The notes under the pieces: model-generated
Told to the model about the DNA's origin: nothing
What the model saw: only the letters and a program-made list of their open reading frames with translations
The model's database searches: none
Translations under genes and position numbers: made by a program
Assembly (NCBI GenBank): GCA_944990035.1
Contig: CALYLX010000152.1
Location: 372,001-436,000 of the forward strand
DNA: 64,000 nt
Direction: 5' to 3'
Source of the DNA: Clitopilus passeckerianus
Lineage: Eukaryota; Basidiomycota; Agaricomycetes; Agaricales; Entolomataceae
Shown here: positions 24,349 through 37,501 of the stretch, one piece after another
How positions within the stretch are numbered: position 1 is the first letter of the stretch
Layout: each line of letters opens with the position of its first letter

Positions 24349-26822
24349 ATGACATTGGACGAGAAGAAGGACCTCGAGAAGCAGGACCGTGCTTCGATCG
24401 AGGATGCCTCCTCCGCATCGGACGAGGACGCTGCTTTCTATGTCAAGGAAGGAGGCATCGACCGTGCTTACAGTTTGAAGTGCGACCTGGGTATGCCTTC
24501 TACTATCCTTCATACCATATCTTCAGAGACTGACATGATCCTCCACAGTTAACAAATGTTTGCAAGAGGAGTGCGTCTTCGCATTATCGTTTCCCCTATT
24601 CCTAGATTCTGACGGTCATCCTCCAGGATCGGCTTTGGACGTTATCAAATACAACTCTTCCTCCTCTCTGGTTTAGGATGGATGGCAGACAGTGAGTAAA
24701 ACCTCCGTGCACGTTCGTCGGCACTGGCTCACACGACCGCAGACATTTGGCTACAGGGTGTTGCTGTCGTGCTTTCCCAGGTGCAGCAAGAATTGAACCC
24801 CGTGCGCGTTGAGTTTGCCACATTAGCCCTCTATGTCGGACTCATTCTCGGCGCTACCACTTGGGGTATCATGGCTGACTTGATTGGACGCAAACTCTCC
24901 TTCAACGTTCGTCATCTCCTATCTATCCCGCCAACATCGGTCCAACGTGCTCACCCTATTGCATAGATCACTCTCTTCCTCGCTGGCGTATTTGGTATTG
25001 CAGCCGGAGGTGCCCCTAATTTCGTCGCGTTTGCTTCTCTTGTCGCGTGTCTTGGCTTCGGTATCGGCGGAAAGTGAGTTATGACCACACGCTGTCATGC
25101 CGTCATAACCAATTAACGTTCATTTCTTTAGCCTTCCCGTAGATGGTGTGTATGCATCACGTTCGTTTAACTTCGCACTTTTTCACCGTTTCGACAGGTG
25201 CCCTCTTTCTTGAGCACATCCCTCAGTCACATCAGGTTAGTTTTGATCGCAGTTATTCGTTGTAATGCCGTACTGATTCCACTGTATTGTAGTGGACGCT
25301 CACCCTCCTTTCTGCATGGTGGGCTATCGGCCAACTGGTTGCTTCAGTCGTAGCCTGGGGCTTCATCGGGAACTTCTCTTGTGATGCTTCAATTCCCCAA
25401 GGTCAATGTCCCAAGGAAGATAACATGGGGTGGCGATACACTTTGTGAGTTCTCTACCGATCGCGCGTCATTAATCTTTTACTGAGGGTCGTTTGCCGAA
25501 CAGCTATCTCCTGTGAGTATCGTACGACAAGATTTGGGGTTGACGGAAGATTTACCTGAACTTTAGCGGCTCTCTGACATTCATCACGTTCATCCTCCGG
25601 TTCGCAGTCTTTGATCTCCAAGAGTCCTCCAAGTATCTCATCGCCAAAGGTCGTGATGAGGAGGCTATCGAGGTGAGCTCCTTGAACATGTCCTATCATC
25701 ACCCACCAGCTGACCGTATCTCTTCAGGTACTGCGCAACATCGCAGAGAAAAATGGCAGAACGATCAGCTTGACCATCGAGCAATTCAGAGCTATCCCGG
25801 GTAACAACGAGACGGCACGCAAGACCAACCTTGAGATCATCAAGTCTTCCATCTCTGGCCTGTCATTGTGCGTCATTTCTCTTACTTCTCAAAGATCCGA
25901 GTTATTTATATCCTTTTCCTCCCCAGCTCGCATATCAAACCTCTCTTCGCGGGAAAGAGGTTGGCTATCAACAGCGCAATTACGATTCTGCTATGGGGTG
26001 CGTTCAGGTTCCGAAATTTTAGACGAATCGATTGCTAAGATGATTCTTTGACAGGTCTTATCGGTCTTGCCTATCCTCTATTCAACGCTTTCCTCCCTCT
26101 CTACCTTGCCGAACGTGTTTCCGGAGGTACCGGATTCTCTGAGACCTACCGCAACTACACCATCATTTCGGTCCTCGGTATCCCGGGCTCTCTCATTGCT
26201 TGTGCGGTCGTCGACTGGACGCGACGTGGCCATGCTACCGGCGGCGCACATACATTCACATTCGGAGGTCGTAAACTCACGATGGCGATCTCGACTGCCT
26301 TGACCGGCATCTTCCTCTTCCTGTTCACGACTAGCAAAACTGAGGCTGCTGTACTTGGCTTCTCTTGCGCCTCTGGTCTCACACAAAATGCCGTATGTTT
26401 TTATTTCCTCTGCCTATATAACCCGTTGCTGATGGTTTAACACAGATGTACGGTGTACTCTACGCATATACCCCAGAAGTATTCCCAGCTCCTCACCGCG
26501 GGACCGGTGATGCCCTTGCAAGCAGCTTCAATCGTATCACTGGTATTCTCGCACCTGTAATCAAGATTGCCACGACTTCGACTGCTGGCGGTGCCGCTGC
26601 CGCCACAGCAAACGGGTATGTTTATTCTCGCCCATGTCTCGATCTCACAGCTGAATATCCATATTTTTAGACCTATATTTGTTTCAGCGTCCTTGTTCCT
26701 CGTATCTGCTGTACTCATGCTGCTACTTCCCATTGAGGTATGTTTCGATTGCCTATCTTTTGTTCAACGAGATGCTGATGATTCCTTGCTTCCTTCAGAC
26801 TGCCGGAAGAGCTGCTATGTAA
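24349..26822 (+). CDS. MFS transporter, SV2/sugar-transporter-like
   Basis: Twelve-helix major facilitator superfamily permease in the plasma or an internal membrane. The acidic N-terminus (EKKDLEKQDRASIEDASS) is cytosolic. Family marks: GLGWMADNIWLQG in helix 1, the GIMADLIGRK loop between helices 2 and 3 (DxxGRK motif), GFGIGGNLPVDGALFLE in helix 4, and YAYTPEVFPAPHRGTGDALA after helix 10. These fit the fungal group close to SV2 and organic-solute carriers. About ten short introns; the frame is open when spliced. ATG at 24349 chosen; an in-frame GTG lies nine bases earlier and is not used. Transported compound unknown. Confidence 0.87.
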
Positions 26823-27081
26823 ATAACACCATAAGATAGAATCTACCTGCGATCATTTTTATTATATAGCGCATCTGTAATGACTCTATCCATGACCTAA
26901 TGTATATTTTGTTCATACCTCCGCTTGAAACACACCTGAGATAAAAAAAAAACGAGCGTTGATGGCATGAAAGAGTGATGTCCACCCGAATTAGGCTTAT
27001 CTGGACGAACGAGAACTTGAATGCTAAGGGAATACTGCTCACAAAGTCCTCACCAGAAAAACCTTCACTGAACAAAATAAC

Positions 27082-27154
27082 TTCCCTCTAGCCGACTTGA
27101 ACGACTGACCTCGTCATTACTAGTGACGCGCTCTACCAACTGAGCTAAGAGGGA
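27082..27154 (-). tRNA. tRNA-Thr (anticodon AGT), no intron
   Basis: Minus strand folds as a complete cloverleaf. The acceptor stem is TCCCTCT with AGAGGGA; the D arm is GCTC-AGTTGGTA-GAGC; the anticodon stem CGTCA/TGACG has loop CTAGTAA. The T arm is AGTCG-TTCAAGT-CGGCT. Discriminator base A at 27082; CCA is not encoded. Loop positions 34-36 read AGT, decoding threonine ACU (and ACC after inosine modification). T loop TTCAAGT matches the internal B-box. Confidence 0.95.
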
Positions 27155-27290
27155 TTGTTATAGTGGAGTAAGTCAAACTTGCTATGTCAGGGTCAGAATC
27201 CCACGCTCCGTCGCTGACTATCCTTGGCCTTTGACGTTGACCAAGGCCACCACCAGCACAGTCAAACAAACTTAGAGTGGCAGCACAACC

Positions 27291-27630
27291 ATGGGTTGGT
27301 TCAGCAGCTCGAAGAAAAAGGAACCTGAAGAAGACGTATCGACGCGCCAAGACCGGGCAAAATGCTGGGAGGCTAGGGACGGGTACTTTGCATGCTTGGA
27401 CAAAGCTGGCGTCGTGAAAGCTGGAGAAGAAGGAACTGCATGCTCCAAGGAGCTGAAGCAATACGAAGGAGAGTGTGCTAGAAGCTGGGTACGTGCCTCA
27501 ACCTTCCATGATTCTGCAGGAAGCTGACGTTGTACAGATTGACTACTTCAACCAGCGTAGGGTCATTGCGGAAGCCCAGAAGGATAGACTAGCGTCCGCC
27601 GCGGTCCAGAATCAGAATGCGAGACGCTGA
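27291..27630 (+). CDS. COA6: Cytochrome c oxidase assembly factor 6 (COA6)
   Basis: Small twin-cysteine protein of the mitochondrial intermembrane space that helps deliver copper to Cox2. Two exons, 27291-27488 and 27538-27630, give about 96 residues. The fold signature is a CHCH domain with C-x9-C (CWEARDGYFAC) and C-x10-C (CSKELKQYEGEC), the spacing that separates COA6 from COX6B. The N-terminus MGWFSSSKKK and the ARSW-IDYFNQRR ending of the domain are typical of fungal COA6. The gene begins about 140 bases from the divergent tRNA-Thr. Confidence 0.93.
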
Positions 27631-28576
27631 AGATGTCTTCTGACGAGGACCTCTTATAGGAAAGATCTTCTATCAGACAACTGCCCCACGAGCACCATGA
27701 AACAATCCACCTCTTTCCATTGATCTGTGGTCTCGGCCATATGTTCGGGGTGCAGTACAGCAATACAGTTCCCATAAATTGGGAGGTATGAAGATCCTTA
27801 CCCACCTTCCATGGGTTTCAGCGCCATCTCTCGGGCCATTTCCTGATATCAAAGATGGTCCCTCTAATAGAAGATTGTCCACAGAGGTCCTTGTCAATCT
27901 TACACTTCTATCGTTCTCGTTGTAATGATCATCATAATTTCTAGAATAATAATACGTGACATCTACCATGTAACCCTAAAGATACACTATAATGTGATTG
28001 TCATCCCGGCTCCTCCGCGGTACTAGTCTCAGATGCAAACTCATCAGGAATGCTCCGAACACGTCGAGTTCCAGGTTTGCATTCAGCATTTCAGCATCTG
28101 TACACTGCGCAGATCTGCGCCCGCATTGAGCACTCAATCACCCAGGCCTCCGGCTCCACGGGACCCTCCTCGCACTGGAGCTCTTGCAGATCGAGGAGCC
28201 TCACAGCCAACCTGGGCTGTTACACGCTGCCGTCAAGGACATTTCATGTTCTTCCTTGATTGATGCAAGTGTCATTCCACTGATGTCGTGGCTGCAATCA
28301 GTTGCGGGTACACACAAGTTTCGTCACGCGAATTAGCCAACCGCCCTTCAATGAGCCGGTCAACACCTGTGACTTTCGCCACTACCCCCTGGAGCCGCAT
28401 CCATGATCTACCTTCAAACACTGAGAACCACGTCCCCAATGGGGTCCATAATACCGCCCGTTTGACCACTTTCACCGCCACAAACTGATGAAAGGCGACC
28501 ATATAACCACCTCTAATCTGACAGCCTGGAAGCCTAACCTGCACAGGGTTACACACCTCTCGGCAGCCAGAATCAA
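27631..28576. other. Intergenic region
   Basis: About 950 bp without a supportable gene; short frames only. Confidence 0.5.
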
Positions 28577-29490
28577 ATGCTCCCTCTCAAGTACTCAAAG
28601 TTCTTCCGATCTGGGTTTCTTGCGAGGGAGCGGCCGTCGAAGCCCCCTCCCCCTGCGGAAGAGTCCTTTGCAGAGACGAGCACCTCTGGTCGACGGCGCA
28701 ACAGCATTCTCAGCCTTGGGAGTCAAAAAAGCAAGAATCGAGAGTCCCGGCCTGTGTCCCTCATTCTACCCTCGCCTTCACCTGCTACCCAATCATCTTC
28801 AAGCTCTACAATCCGGGATAGGCGCTCCTCCAGGTCTTCATTCTCGTCATGGTGGTCTGACCGGAAGTCGACTACTTCAGAGGACTATCTGACTTTCAGT
28901 AAATCACCGCCGACGAACAGGAGAGAGCTCTATGATGTACCAGAAACCATAGATGTATGGATCACAACTGGGGGCCCATACACACCAAAGGCTATCGAGA
29001 AGAGGTATGTTCACTTCTCTCGATCATACACAAACCCTTATCCTGATCACTCTTTAGATCCAACCAGGAGGACTACTTTTCCCAACCAATCGATCCATTC
29101 GCGCCTTCCCCATCCTCAAAGTCAATCTACATTGATCTGCCCGATACCTGCCCACCTACACCGCCAACGGCCAAGCAGGAGTCCTTCCTCTCACTCTCCA
29201 CCTCTTCCGCCAGCCGGTCCATCATAAACCTCAATTTACCACTCCCCCGCAGAGAACGGCCAACGTCTATTCAGACGATGCCCCTTCCAGCGCGCTCCCG
29301 GCCCTCGTCTATCTACAGGAAATCCAAATCCGATAAATCACGCTGGTCCATAGTAACGAATGCCGACCAGCCAAGCACGGCAGCACCAGAATCTCTTCAA
29401 GTGGACGGGGATACAGATGTAGATTGGCCTGACTTGACGCACCTGACCGACTGGCGCCAGTTTCATCTCGACCTGCTAAGGGACGACTAG
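28577..29490 (+). CDS. Ser/Pro-rich protein of unknown function
   Basis: Two exons (28577-29004 and 29058-29490), about 287 residues, joined in phase 2 by a 53-nt intron. The N-terminal half is Ser/Arg-rich and probably disordered, with many basic Ser sites. A central conserved-looking stretch, ELYDVPETIDVWITTGGPYTP, may be a structured or binding motif. The C-terminus is acidic: DVDWPDLTHLTDWRQFHLDL. I do not recognise a family. Both halves read through the splice without stops, which supports a real gene. Confidence 0.65.
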
Positions 29491-29908
29491 CTCCAAAAGC
29501 GTCCTCGATCGTATTTATCCTGGCCTTACCCCATTCTAGCGCTGTATGTGTATGGGGTGGTGTAGAGTAATTCCTTTCGTTTATTTGCAAGCACATTTCG
29601 CAGTTTCACTTCAATCTGTATTATATCCTGTTAGTCCTGTATATTGATTCTTGGATTCTCTTGATAAAAAATGGTGCATGATAAACAAATACAAAGCGGA
29701 AATGGAGAATGGAGAATAAAGATACTTGGGTAGAGTCCATACATGATGACACAGAAGAAAACATGAGAGGTCGTAAGGTCATAATGATAAGCAGAATCGG
29801 AAGCCCAAAAACATTGATCAGTGTAAGTATGTAGCGGAAAGTTGCAAAACGATATGAAGCAGATATGAACTATTGTAGCAAAGTGAAATAATGGTGTTTC
29901 CAAGAATA
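29491..29908. other. Convergent 3' intergenic region
   Basis: AT-rich 3' flanks of two converging genes; nothing else seen. Confidence 0.5.
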
Positions 29909-32900
29909 TCATGTTGTTTGTCCCTGGTATTTCTTGATAAGATCGCGAAGTTTTGCTTTCCCAAATCCCATGCTGTCCCTGGAGAATGGTTTTGCTGCTG
30001 TGGCTACTGCCACAGAATGTCGAGATTCGCGAACGCGCTCTGCATCACCAGCCTTCTGCTCGGCAATCGCAGGGAGCAATGTTACATTCGATGGCATCAG
30101 TGGGTAAGACGACCTGACTTTCTGGATCGGTCGTACGAGAGAAGCGGTCGTTGAAAGGGTGGGTGTCGCATGTGATGAAGATATGACCGCGGGGACAGTA
30201 GTCTTGACTATAGGCTTGGTAGACCTGGTGTTTGGACTCGTGGTGAGCTTGGGCGCGGCGGGTCTGCCCAATGCAATGCCGCCCACAGAGAGCTTGATAG
30301 GAGCCGGGGCCTTATGCGGAGGCGACATGGCATCAGCTAGGACTTTCGTGCCAATCTCCTTCGGTTTTGGAGGCGGCGTAGAGCCTGCCGGAGTGATTGA
30401 TGGAACAGGCGCAGGATTCGCCTGGTTGGTGGGCGTCGACAACCGATTAGCTGATTTCTTCGCCAGAGGATTTGCAAGCTTGGTCTCAACCGGAACCGAT
30501 TGTCCTGGAGCAGACGCCCAAAGGGATGCCATTGCTGCTACTTGGCCTCCTCGTCCACCACGAGCAGATCGAACATCGTATTTCACTTCCGGGTCTCGAG
30601 TTGCTTTAGGTGGAGACAGTGAAACAGGTGGTCGAGAGGGCGGTTTTGATGCAACTGCAGCATGCTCCTCGTGTGCTGGTGCTTTGGGGTCGCGAGGTGG
30701 AGATGTTGGGGATGGGATCGACGGTTTCGCGAAGTGTTTGGCCCCAAGAATACTCAAAACTGCGGCTGAGGACGGGGGAGAAACTCGTCTCTCGGTGTGG
30801 ATTGACTGGACAGCGGGAGCAGGCGGGGAAATGACTGGCCTCGTTGGTGATGTCCCTTTCCTAAGAACTGGGCGAGGTGATGTAGGAAGCAGCGTCGGAG
30901 GTTTCTGTGATTTCGCAGGCTTGGATGGACCCGCAGAAGACCAGATATCCCTGATACGTATCGTCTCAGCGTCAACGGCTCCGTTCGCCTGTTTCACGGT
31001 AGCGCCGCCATTGAATCGTGCGCGTCGGAGCTGGAAGGTGTTCCATTCATTCTTGAGCGTCCCGATGGGCACGAATCCCGATGAACGAGGGTTAGGAAGG
31101 GTAGGAACATCGCCAGCTTGTGCAGGTGCTGTAAGCTCATCCACAGCTTCAACGTCGCCCTTTGCCCATTCGGAGGTTGCAGGATCTTTGACGCCTGGGG
31201 GCACATCGCTGTAGACCTTGACGGCTGGACTGGCAGCAGTAACGTCTTCCTCAGGTGGCACCTCCGGTTCAATCGTTCCCAACCACGCAGCCACTCTTCC
31301 CTTCGCTGCCTCTGCCTTTTTCTTTGTCCTACTAGCCTGCGACTCCCCGCTCTTTGCCTTCTCCTTCTTCCTTCCACTCCTCCTCCGGCCCTCTGATGAT
31401 GATCCCTCCCCCTCTCCGTCGCTCTTCCTGCTCTTCCCACTTTTCTCCTTGTGCTTCTTCCTCTCGCCAGAACTCCTCTTCGTCCGCCTTGACTCTGCAG
31501 ATCCACTATGCCCACTCTTATGCGACCGCTTAGCTCGATGCGTCCTGTCGTCAGAATCGACATCTGCATCGCATTCATTGTCTGGAACCTCCAGCGCGTC
31601 GAGTTTTCGGGCTGCTTCCCGCTCATACTGCATCTCGCGTTCCACCATCACTTGCACCATGGCATTCCTCTCTCGCTCCCTTTCTCTCTCCTCCCACTCT
31701 CTTTCCCACTCCTCTCGCTCGATCTCGCCAGCCAAAGTGAGGCTCGAAATGCAAGAATCGTTCACAGCAGGCTCATTGTATGCGCCAATGGCCTTCGTCC
31801 GCGGAATAGAGACAGGTTGTGCTCCCCCGCCGCTCGAAGATTGGCCAGGCGAGGTGCTGAACGCCGCCAGAACATTCCTGACATCGGGTGGTCTCTTTCC
31901 TTCCACCTTCCTCGTTCCTACCTCCGCCAACAGTCGACGCTCAAGAGCATCCAATCCGCTTTCTGCCCCACCAGCTTCGGCCGTTGGATGGGAGGGGAGA
32001 TGTTGTGCACGAGTGGTGCCTCCAAGGAATTTACCTTGGGAGGTGAGCGATTTTGAAAGGTTGGATTCAGCGGGGACGGTAGCAGTAACCTTCGGAGTGA
32101 AGAGGTCATTGAGTTTGACCGGCTTGATAGCGGCCTGAGGTGTGGGAGGGGCTTTCGTGGGAGGGCCAGAGTCCAGAGCGGGGGCAGCAGATGCCTGTGC
32201 AGAGTTCTCAGGTGTAGGTGACGTCAAGAGAATCGAGGTCGTTGGCGGTTTCGGTAAGGTTTTGTTGACATTCACATCCTTCTCCTCGACAGGACTCGCG
32301 CTGGCGACAGCTGCTAGTCCCGAATCACCAGACAAGTCGCTGTTTGTCCTTTCAACCTCCTCGGCCAGCTTCTCAAGTGTCTGGACATTTTCACTCTTGG
32401 GTGACCTGAGGTCTGCATATGAGGTTCTCGGCGACAGTAATGGTCGTGGGGAATGCAGGGCAACTTCAGGTTCAAGAGAACCGTCAGGAAGAACGAGGGG
32501 AGGCGGAGGCATAGGGAGTGGGGGTAAAGTCCTGGCCTTCTTCATTCCTCCAGTCTGCGATTGCATAACCGAAGTCGGCAAGTTCGATGAAGTCAACAAC
32601 ATTCCAGCCGCACTAGGTCCAGCTGGGGGAGCATCAGCTGCCAGGCCACCAGGCATGGGGAATCGGTGAGGTGTGGGGGAAACACTTCGATGTCTTGAAG
32701 ACATCCGCAAGTGAGCTGCTACCCTGGCAGCACGATGTCCTTTTCCTTCCTCTGTATCAAGACCTGCTCCAGAGTCACTACCTGGACTGGCATTGAGCAT
32801 ATGCACGGATGGTCCAAAGTTGGGATAACCATATCCAGATGAGAGCGGGACTGGTAAAGGTGGCTCCGGGTGCTGATTCGGGTAAGAGTCTAGAGCGGCC

Positions 32901-34675
32901 GATAGGGGAATTGCTCCGGGACTCGCGCTCATAGAGCGATGGGGAACAACATACATCCCGTTGTTCGTAACTGGAACATTGGGATCTGAGGGTGGTGGTA
33001 GCCAGAGACGATTATTGCTCTCGTCCAGGTATGCCATGGGAGAACCCGAATGAAGTGGAGAAGGGGCAGAGGTTGGAGGAAGGTTGTTGTAAACAACTAA
33101 TGGCGGCGTATAATGCTGTGCGTAGATAGGACTTTGAATAGGATATGGTGCTTGAACAGGATATGGCGCGGGCAATGAGACTCCTGGCGGACCTTGCATA
33201 TTTGCGGCATATTGATCCATGGCATATGGATAAGGCTCGATCGCTGGAAGAGGTTCAGGATTGAACTCTATATCGTCTGGTACCACCACAGGATGGAAGA
33301 CTGGCACAGTCAATTCGGCCTGGAGATCTTTCCTGCAAACAGGATGAGAATGTCAGCCCTGGTCGCACCAATACGAAGCGAAGCACGAATTGTCTGAAGT
33401 GAGGAAAGAAGCGCATATATGCGCCAAAAAGCTTAAAAAAATGTCAGGAGAGATGACACTTACGAGCCAATGCCCATGTCGATTCTAATGCCAAGCACAC
33501 ATCTAACTTCAAATAGACTCTCTTTCCTTTCCTCCTTCTTCCAGTCTCTTTCTCTCCTGCCTCTAGCCACAGCCATTGATGCACCATCCCCGGCCAGCTC
33601 TTGGCCTTCATCTGACAAGATGATAGTGCCACCGCGGACACCTCTAGCACCCTCAGGAACGTCAAATACCAGGCTAGCAACGCCCTCCCCACCGGGATGA
33701 ATCACGTATTCTGGTCCACGGAATGGCACAGTGAGAAGAGTATCACTGATGTGAATGCGCCGCTCTTTTGGTTTGTGTTGCGATGCGTCCTCCGCAGCAG
33801 GGAGGACAAGGATGCGGGACAACGTCACCGTCAAGCCAGAGTTCTGTCGCGAAACCGTCAGTATATGCGCCGAATATGAACGGAAAACCCGCATATACCC
33901 ACCTTCTTATTGGAATGGTTCTTCACCATAAGTTCGACACATCCAGGTTCACCAGCAACGACAAACCCTCCAACAACGCTGGCTTTAGCCCAGAGTTTCC
34001 CATTCTCTCCAACAACCACACCTTCTTGGTTGGCTTGGAGCTGCAGATCCCCGAATAAGTTCGGCGGCGGGTCCCAACTCTCAACAACCCCAACCTCCCT
34101 CGTGAACACCACTTCCCTCCTCTCATCTTTCCATATCACAGCGACACTCGCGCGAAGTTCGTATTTCACTTTGGCCACGCCTCCGCCAAAATTGATGCTT
34201 CCTGGGGCAGTTCTAGGGAGAGGGAAGCGAAAGAGGAAGGTCGATAGGCCCCGTCGGGCTGGGTAGTAACTGGCAGGGAGAAGTGCATCTCCTGGTTGCG
34301 GGTATGCGTGTACAGCATTTGAGGGAGGTAGTCCGGGTCCTTGGAAGATGCGGGTTGAGTGGAGGAAGAGCGACTGGGCAGAGTGGTCTCGCGACGTCAA
34401 TTCTATTGTGTGCCACTTAGCAAACGGTTCGTAGAGGACGTTGTAGAAAGCTATAGCATACCTTGGCTTGCAAACAGCTCGATTCTGACTCTGCCGATGC
34501 CAAGTTCGCTGCCTTCAGCTCTGCATTCCATCTCCATTCTCCCGCTAATATGCTCCCCCGCCACAAAGATCTGATTCTTCGGCAAGGTAATAGAGACTTT
34601 GACTTTTGAGTGATTCTGGATGGCATTCATCGGTTCTGGGCGGGTTGGAACCGCCATTAGGCCTAGAGAAGCCAT
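29909..34675 (-). CDS. Arrestin-like protein with very long disordered tail
   Basis: Alpha-arrestin-type adaptor. The N-terminal arrestin sandwich begins VKVSITLPKNQIFVAGEHIS. Its C-terminal part includes the strand SINFGGGVAKVKYELRASV, typical of arrestins, and a linker NLFGDLQL. The body ends with LQAELTVPVFHPVVVPDD. Four exons: 34675 to about 34457, then breaks at about 34399, 33902/33841 and 33462/33333. The last exon (to 29909) encodes about 1,130 residues of Pro/Ser/Ala-rich tail with a highly charged REREREREMQYEREAARK-like segment, long Lys/Arg/Ser-rich stretches, and a short helical end RDLIKKYQGQTT. Fungal alpha-arrestins recruit Rsp5/Nedd4 ubiquitin ligases through PPxY motifs; I see YxPP-like but no clear PPxY. 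Total near 1,500 residues, long for the family. Confidence 0.8.
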
Positions 34676-35472
34676 AGTGTACTCCGAGATAAGTTATTCC
34701 TTCGTTTAGGTGATACAACAGTCGTCCGTTCGTTTAATGGTACAAGTTGAGGATCGGCACAGGTAGAAACACAGTTCTTGCGTTACTGGCGTCAATAGTA
34801 TAAGGATTCTTGAGGCAACAAGGAAGCGCCGAGGGTGAAAGGTAGTACAACAGTAATCTTCGGATAATTCAGCAATTTGAGCTCTTTCTTTTTGCTCGTC
34901 GTAGTGTGGTGTACATCGTCGGTTTAATTGTCACCAACATTGTTGAAAGCAGCAGAACGTGGTGGAAGGCTTCAAAGACGGGCCATTGTCGCTGTCGGTT
35001 GGGGTTGAGTGGTGGTGGAGCAAGTGGTGCAGTGTCCAAGCAGCGACTCGTGGGCTTGTCAGCGGTAGGTGTGGCTGTGCTATGAGGTTATCAACAAACC
35101 CTCGTTGGCTCGCATATAAAACGGCCCTGGCTCATTCAAATTTTCCGCAATTCAAATCTCAAGTGCCATTTCAGCATATTATTCGTACTTCAACTTGGCA
35201 CAGAAGGTCTTCAATCCTGGGCAGTACTTAGCGCTGGATCTCAAGCAGACGTTGCTGCGCAAGCACCTTCTCCCAAGATGCTGCATTTGGTTGGCAACGG
35301 CCGTCGGCCGGATCAATGACTTGCCGCCCTACTGTACAGTTATGTGTGGCGCAGCAAAAAGTGGAAAAAATACACAGTAAAAAACCAAGGCAAGGAAACT
35401 CAAAAAAAATATGAATATTAAGGAAAGTGGTGGTGTAATAATGTATTCTACAGAAAAGTCCTTCGTTTCAAT
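34676..35472. other. Intergenic region
   Basis: 800 bp upstream of the arrestin-like gene; short frames only. Confidence 0.5.
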
Positions 35473-36876
35473 TTAATTTTCGATAACAGTGACTACCTTT
35501 TCATCGACATCCTGAAGTGTCCGTGTGGTGGTCACCTTTGCCGCTCCATTGACATGGATATGTAATTGGATGCTAGACGTGCAGGGCGGAAAAGCCAGAG
35601 AGCTTTCAGCTTTCTGTGTGTCTGTATACAGCAGGTTAATCGAAGTGACAAATCCAGTTACGACCATGAACTTACAAGTTCGCCTGCTTGAAATTGACGT
35701 GCTTCGAGGACGAGACCCGCCTTTACGAAACCTCGGTTGTACTCGTATAGTGGACATGCTCACACTGCAACTCTCATCTTCTTCATGTTCCGACCCCTTC
35801 TGCACCTGCCTTCCCCATCCCATACGGAGATCTTGCGTCCGCGAACCATTTCGCCACTCACTGTGGGTCTGTATACCTCTTCTCATATCAGTCCCAATAG
35901 AAGTTGGCCTCTCGCTCCCCAGATCAGATAGAACAGCAACTGAGCGGGTCGAATCAGAGGGCTCGCTTATGGGAACCGGAGAAATAGGCCGTGAAGAGGA
36001 TGACTCTGAAGTACGGATGTCGACTGACCGAGTCGACCCAGAGATGTCGCTTTGAGATGGGGGAGATGTTAGTTGACGATTGACAAGTATGTTGTCCCCT
36101 AGGTTGTGGCTCCCAGGTATCCTGCGAAGAGCCTGCGCCTGAAGAGAATTCTCGGGGTCGCTGGCTTTTGCGGCTCTCGTTTGCAGCCCGTCGACTAGAG
36201 AATTCGCTTGCTCGGAGATTGGAACCTGAGCCGTTGAAGTGGAACGCAGTCTAGAAGGTTTCTGAGGCTTGTAATCCCGAGGCCTAGTGATAGTGCATCT
36301 GGCATAGTCGGCGGTGTCATCAGACCCCCATGAAGAGCTGGTACGAGAAGTAGCGCGAGATACGGAGCGTTTTGGGAGATTTGCCTCAGCCTGAGTAGAT
36401 TTTTGGGCCCGTTGAGGAGGCATTGCACAGGCTTTCACAGTTGCGCCACTTGAACCTGAGTGGTCAGAGCAAACAGAATCCCTGGCAGGGTTACCAGTTT
36501 CCTTTGCCGTCTTGCTGGTACCTGCTCAGAGAGCTCTATCAAATATTCACTCGCGAAGTGAAATGAAATACACACTATCATTGGCAACGGGGGGGAACCT
36601 TGTTGGTGTACTAAATGATGCATCACCCCCTTGCTTGCTCTCCAAGTCCTCACTAGACGTAACACTGAATGTCTCGTGGAATCTAGACCCGGTCGAGGAC
36701 TGGGCAAGCAAGGACACTGGAGAAGGATCTCCACAAGTAGGGCTGAGAGGCATTCGGACGTCAGGTTGTGGCACAAGATGCTTGATGGCAATCTTCCTCT
36801 CCGACTCCACCAATGGTCTTGTTTTCTTCAGTTTGTTAGCTGGAGCCGAGACTTCGTTCGGGAGGAGTTTAGCCAT
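35473..36876 (-). CDS. Ser-rich disordered protein, unknown
   Basis: Three exons. The first starts at 36876 (MAKLLPNEVSAPANK) and ends in NDS at an intron whose donor is GTGTGT and acceptor GAGCAG. The second runs from TSKTAKETGNPARD through about 260 Ser/Arg/Thr-rich residues to SSRRT. The third (from an intron near 35620-35680) encodes YTQKAESSLAFPPCTSSIQLHIHVNGAAKVTTTRTLQDV and the stop. The C-terminal exon alternates hydrophobic residues as beta strands do and may be the only folded part. Function not recognised. The open reading across two phase-constrained junctions argues it is genuine. Confidence 0.6.
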
Positions 36877-37501
36877 CGTAGAGAAGTCGTTAAACTTGAT
36901 TGAAGTAAGAGGTGAGAGCGTGCGAGAGAGCTAGATGCGGAATGCCGTGTTAAAGATGAACGTAAATCCCGTACTTATACGTGTTTTAGAGGTACGGGGT
37001 GGTGAGGCGGGTCAATAATGGTGTGAAGACACAGCTATCGAGCCACTCAAAGAACAAGGGAGCGGGGATATATGATTCGTGGCTATTCGGGGTTGGCGGG
37101 GACACCAACGAAGTCAAGCTGTTTCTGAATGTGGTCGAACACGGTGCTAGTAGGTCCAGGTGCCTGTGAAGGGTTTACGATGAAGTAGCATAAGTGAGGA
37201 TTTCGAGAACTCACGAAGTCTGAGTCACATTGTTAGGGCCGAGCTGTGAGCGATATGTGCAATTCGCGGCTTAGTGAATCATGTTGCTCTTTTGAGTCCA
37301 GGGAATAATTGAAGTTTCATTGATTATATGGAGGTAACCCAAGGGAGGATTACCCCATCCCACGGACCAGACTTTCATTTCAAGGAGGCGGATTTTGTCA
37401 GAAGAGGAGTCATGATCATATTTCACAATATTACAGGCAAATTACATAGATTATAACAGACAAAGAAAAAACGAGCCACGAGCAGAAGGCTATCCGAGTT
37501 C
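36877..37501. other. Intergenic region
   Basis: 625 bp between two minus-strand genes; no feature recognised. Confidence 0.5.

Noticed and set aside
30159..32669. Long plus-strand open frames (351, 306, 175 codons)
   Set aside because: They lie antisense to the arrestin tail exon, which is in one continuous frame with its domain; composition of the antisense products is atypical and no motif is recognisable.
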